Shown piece after piece: positions 5,635 through 7,988 of a stretch of DNA of 7,988 nucleotides. The translations under genes and the position numbers were made by a program. The notes beneath the pieces are model-generated. The model ran no database searches and was not told the origin of the DNA. It worked only from the letters and a program-made list of their open reading frames with translations. Positions within the stretch are counted from its first letter, which is position 1. The number at the start of each line of letters is the position of its first letter. Origin of the DNA: Trebonia sp. (GTDB lineage: Bacteria > Actinomycetota > Actinomycetes > Streptosporangiales > Streptosporangiaceae); contig JASHPP010000169.1 in assembly GCA_030038035.1 (NCBI GenBank), positions 1 to 7,988 of the forward strand. Reading direction: 5' to 3'.

Positions 5635-6210
5635 ATGACCGAAGACCTGCGGGCCGCCATCGAGCGCAGCGGGTACTACCCGGGCCTGGTGACCGACGCG
5701 GTCGCCTCCGCGCTCGGGCCGGAACCCGTCACGGCATTCTTCGTGCATCATGACGCGATCTTCGATCCGGGCATGGAGGTCCGCAGGCACATGACCGTGC
5801 TGGCGCTGACTCCGACCAGGCTGGTGTACTCGCACACCGACGAGTACCCGGCCGAGGAGCCCGAAACGCGCCCGCGCGCGGAGACGAGCACCGAGGCGAT
5901 CCGGTTCTCCCGGGTGTCCTCGGTGTCGCTGACCCGCGTGGTGCCGGACCCGGCGTCGTACCTCCCTGGCGTCACGATGCCGTCCGAAGTGATCCTGGCC
6001 ATCGGCTGGAACGTCCTGTCGCACGTGGAGCTCGAGCCGGCGCACTGCGGCGACGAGGCCTGCGAGGCGGACCACGGCTACCTTGGCACGATCACGGCGG
6101 ACGACCTGACGCTGCGGGTCAGCGAGGCCGCGGACGGCGAGGAGGCCGTCCGCCAGCTGCTGTCGTTCGTCAGCGCGCTCTCCGACGCGACGGCACCCGC
6201 TGGCGGCTGA
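5635..6210 (+). CDS. DUF5998 family protein
   Basis: A 191-residue protein resembling the actinobacterial DUF5998 family as I remember it; function unknown. Recognisable stretches are DLRAAIERSGYYPGLV at 4-19, EVRRHMTVLALTPTRLVYSHTDE at 48-70, RVVPDPASYLPG at 101-112, and the cluster CGDEACEADHGY at 138-149. C138, C143 and H147 there could bind a metal, which is inference. It ends in a helix (about 168-185). No signal peptide or membrane segment is present. The start at 5635 fits the family N-terminus and has GAGGGA ten bases before; an ATG at 5617 lies directly against GGGAGG, too close to use. The phosphodiesterase gene follows after 25 bp, so the two are probably co-transcribed and may work on the same substrate. 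Confidence 0.85.
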   Translation: MTEDLRAAIERSGYYPGLVTDAVASALGPEPVTAFFVHHDAIFDPGMEVRRHMTVLALTPTRLVYSHTDEYPAEEPETRPRAETSTEAIRFSRVSSVSLTRVVPDPASYLPGVTMPSEVILAIGWNVLSHVELEPAHCGDEACEADHGYLGTITADDLTLRVSEAADGEEAVRQLLSFVSALSDATAPAGG

Positions 6211-6235
6211 CGCACCCACGAGCAGACGAGGATTC

Positions 6236-7375
6236 ATGACGCGAGAGCCTAGAACCAGTCCGATCGTGCCTTCCTATGGTGAGAGCAGCCTCGCCGATCT
6301 GTCCGCCTCCATCCTGGCCTCGCTCACCGGCGACAAAACGGGCAACGTGCTCGGCCTGCCTGAGACCGGCCGCGCCTGCCTGCTCATCATCGACGGCCTC
6401 GGCTGGGAGCTGCTGCGCGCGCACCAGGCCGCTGCCCCGTTCCTTTCCGAGCTCGCGTTCAACTCAAGGCCGCTGACCGCTGGCTTCCCGTCCACGACGG
6501 TGACCAGCCTGACCACGATCGGCACCGCGCTGCCGCCGGCGATGCACGGCATGCTCGGCTACCAGGTCGCCATTCCCGGCGAGCACCGGCTGCTCAACGG
6601 GCTGCACTGGCCTAAGGACGTCGATCCGCTCGGCTGGCAGCCGAAGCCGACGCTGTTCGAACGCGCGGCCGCGGCAGGAGTGGCCCCCGTGCACGTCGCT
6701 CCGGGGGCCTTCGCCGACAGCGGCCTGACCAGGGCCGCGCTGCGCGGCGCCCAGTACCGCCCGGCCAGCTCGCTCGGAGCGCTCGCCGCCACGGCGGTTG
6801 CCGCCCTCCACGACGCCGAACGGACCCTGGTGTCTGTCTACCACGGCGATCTCGACGGCACCGGCCACGTCTACGGCGTCAGCTCCGCCGCCTGGGCATT
6901 CCAGCTCGCGCACGTGGACCGGCTCGCCGAACAGCTCGCCGGCGCGCTGCCCCTGGGCAGCGTGCTGTACGTGACGGCCGACCACGGGATGGTGGACGTC
7001 GGCCCCGACGACCGGGTGGACGTGGACGTGACGCCCGAGCTGCGCGAGGGCGTCGTGCTGCTCGGCGGCGAGCCGCGCGCCAGGCACGTGTACGCCCGGC
7101 CGGGCGCGGCGGCCGAGGTGCTCGCCGCCTGGCAGGAGATCCTCGGCGAGAGCGCCTGGGTGATGTCGCGGGACGAGGCGGTCAAGGACGGCTGGTTCGG
7201 CCCCGCGGACGAGACGCTCACCCCGCGAATCGGGGACGTGGTCGCCGCGGCGGCCGGCACGACCGGGATCGTCGCCACCAGGGCCGAGCCGAACGAGAGC
7301 GCCCTGTTCGGCATGCACGGCTCGCTGACCTCGGCCGAGCAGCTGGTGCCCGCGCTCGCGTTCCCCACGCTGTGA
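6236..7375 (+). CDS. Type I phosphodiesterase / nucleotide pyrophosphatase (alkaline phosphatase superfamily)
   Basis: This is a two-metal hydrolase of phosphodiester or pyrophosphate bonds; the natural substrate is unknown. It is 379 residues, and all metal ligands of the family can be placed: D53 in LIIDGLG, nucleophile T88 in GFPSTTVTS, D207 and H211 in DLDGTGH, D249-H250 in TADHGM, and H361 in FGMHGS. Spacing fits the nucleotide pyrophosphatase/phosphodiesterase group. No signal peptide or membrane segment is visible, so unlike many NPPs it is probably cytosolic. The ATG at 6236 has GAGGA just upstream. It follows the DUF5998 gene by 25 bp, and its TGA overlaps the next ATG by one base, giving a likely three-gene operon. 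Actinobacterial homologues are annotated simply as alkaline phosphatase family or nucleotide pyrophosphatase proteins. Confidence 0.93.
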   Translation: MTREPRTSPIVPSYGESSLADLSASILASLTGDKTGNVLGLPETGRACLLIIDGLGWELLRAHQAAAPFLSELAFNSRPLTAGFPSTTVTSLTTIGTALPPAMHGMLGYQVAIPGEHRLLNGLHWPKDVDPLGWQPKPTLFERAAAAGVAPVHVAPGAFADSGLTRAALRGAQYRPASSLGALAATAVAALHDAERTLVSVYHGDLDGTGHVYGVSSAAWAFQLAHVDRLAEQLAGALPLGSVLYVTADHGMVDVGPDDRVDVDVTPELREGVVLLGGEPRARHVYARPGAAAEVLAAWQEILGESAWVMSRDEAVKDGWFGPADETLTPRIGDVVAAAAGTTGIVATRAEPNESALFGMHGSLTSAEQLVPALAFPTL

Positions 7376-7988
7376 TGGCGCTGGTCACCGTCGGCGAGCT
7401 CGCCGCGCTACTGGCCGCCGGGGGCGAGGAGGCGCCGTCGCTGCTTGACGTGCGGTGGCGGCTCGCCGGGGCGTCCGGGGCGCCGGGCATCGAGGGCTAC
7501 CTCGCCGGGCACATTCCCGGGGCGGTCTTCGTGGACCTGGACCGTGACCTGGCCGGCCCGCCGGGCGCCGGCGGGCGGCATCCGCTGCCCGCGGCGGGCA
7601 GCTTCCAGGCGGCCATGCGCCGTGCCGGGGTGAGCGACGGGCGCATGGTCGTCGTGTACGACGACGGCGACTCGACGGCCGCCGCCCGCGCGTGGTGGCT
7701 GCTGCGGTACTTCGGCCACTCGCGGGTCAGGGTTCTCGACGGGGGGTACCGCGCCTGGACGCGGGCGGGCCAGCCGTCGGCGATATCCCTGCAGCCCTCC
7801 GAGCCCGGCGCGCCCGGTGCGCCGCCCCAGGCCGTGCCCGCGGGTGACTTCACCGCCAGCCCCGGCCACCTGCCGCTGCTCGACGCGGCCGGCGCGGCGA
7901 ACCTGGCCCGCGCGCGTCCAGGCGCGGTACCCCCCGTCGAGAACCCTGACCCGCGAGTGGCCGAAGTACCGCAGCAGCCACCACGCGC
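7375..7988 (+). CDS. Two-domain rhodanese-type sulfurtransferase, N-terminal part; 3' end replaced by fold-back sequence
   Basis: This is related to thiosulfate/3-mercaptopyruvate sulfurtransferases, which move sulfane sulfur to a thiophilic acceptor. Residues 1-176 are normal: LLDVRW at 23-28, GHIPGAVFVDLD at 45-56, GGRHPLP at 66-72, VVVYDDGDSTAAARAWWLLR at 92-111, and RVLDGGYRAW at 119-128. The first domain has Asp in place of cysteine in its loop, as is usual for the inactive N-terminal domain; the catalytic domain would follow. From about residue 177 (7903) the DNA is the reverse complement of 7688-7773, so the last codons encode a spurious peptide, though no stop intervenes. The ATG at 7375 overlaps the previous stop (TGATG), indicating translational coupling; an in-frame GTG at 7372 is an alternative. 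Trust the product only to about 7902-7911. Confidence 0.85.
   Translation, partial: MALVTVGELAALLAAGGEEAPSLLDVRWRLAGASGAPGIEGYLAGHIPGAVFVDLDRDLAGPPGAGGRHPLPAAGSFQAAMRRAGVSDGRMVVVYDDGDSTAAARAWWLLRYFGHSRVRVLDGGYRAWTRAGQPSAISLQPSEPGAPGAPPQAVPAGDFTASPGHLPLLDAAGAANLARARPGAVPPVENPDPRVAEVPQQPPR
7688..7773 (+). repeat. Left arm of the 86-bp inverted repeat in the sulfurtransferase gene
   Basis: This arm is the natural sulfurtransferase coding sequence (residues about 105-133). Its reverse complement reappears at 7903-7988 with 85 of 86 bases identical; the one difference pairs 7764 with 7912. The spacer between arms is 129 bp. Confidence 0.97.
7903..7988 (-). repeat. Right arm of the 86-bp inverted repeat, reaching the window end
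   Basis: This is the reverse complement of 7688-7773 and is cut off by the window edge, so its true length is unknown. The junction lies in a shared CTGGCCCGC (7903-7911), where homologous-looking sulfurtransferase sequence stops and antisense sequence begins. Such microhomology is typical of template-switch or assembly fold-back joints. Confidence 0.97.

Noticed and set aside
7903..7988. Terminal inverted repeat or hairpin telomere of a linear replicon
   Set aside because: The arm is a copy of the middle of the same housekeeping-type gene, with no telomere-like short palindromes; a chimeric joint is simpler.

Overview
The window is very GC-rich, with strong G/C bias at third codon positions, GTG as well as ATG starts, and an actinobacterial gene set. 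It looks like a chromosomal segment of a high-GC actinomycete; genus cannot be read from the sequence. No transposase, integrase, phage gene, CRISPR array, tRNA or rRNA was seen.

Left part (1-3869, minus strand): a housekeeping cluster read right to left. It holds pepA (M17 leucyl aminopeptidase), lpdA (dihydrolipoyl dehydrogenase, E3) and the 5' part of sucB (E2 acyltransferase of a 2-oxoacid dehydrogenase complex), which runs off the left edge. lpdA and sucB are 15 bp apart, and the sucB Shine-Dalgarno site overlaps the lpdA stop codon, so E3 and E2 are made from one message. The E2 linker has a tandem 18-bp repeat.

Middle (3870-5046): a small possible tail-anchored membrane protein (+) faces convergently a single-gene pepE (S51 peptidase E, minus). 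pepE is bracketed by a pair of inverted repeats (16 bp perfect, 22/25 extended). It has a recognisable promoter directly abutting its start codon, so its mRNA is probably leaderless. A GC hairpin follows its stop codon. pepA shows the same start architecture.

Right part (5047-7988, plus strand): an uncharacterised actinobacterial protein, a DUF5998-type protein, an alkaline-phosphatase-superfamily phosphodiesterase/nucleotide pyrophosphatase, and the N-terminal half of a two-domain rhodanese-type sulfurtransferase. The last three are tightly packed, with a 25-bp gap and then a 1-nt TGATG overlap, and look like one operon.

The most notable anomaly is the right edge. The last 86 bases (7903-7988) are the reverse complement of 7688-7773 within the same sulfurtransferase gene, with one mismatch. 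The sulfurtransferase reading frame is therefore genuine only to about residue 176-180; after that it is antisense sequence read in an accidental open frame. This looks like a fold-back chimera at a contig end, or less likely a true inverted duplication, and nothing after about 7902 should be used as protein sequence. No convincing new multi-gene system was found. The best candidates for new biology are the repeat-bracketed pepE unit and the small tail-anchored ORF.
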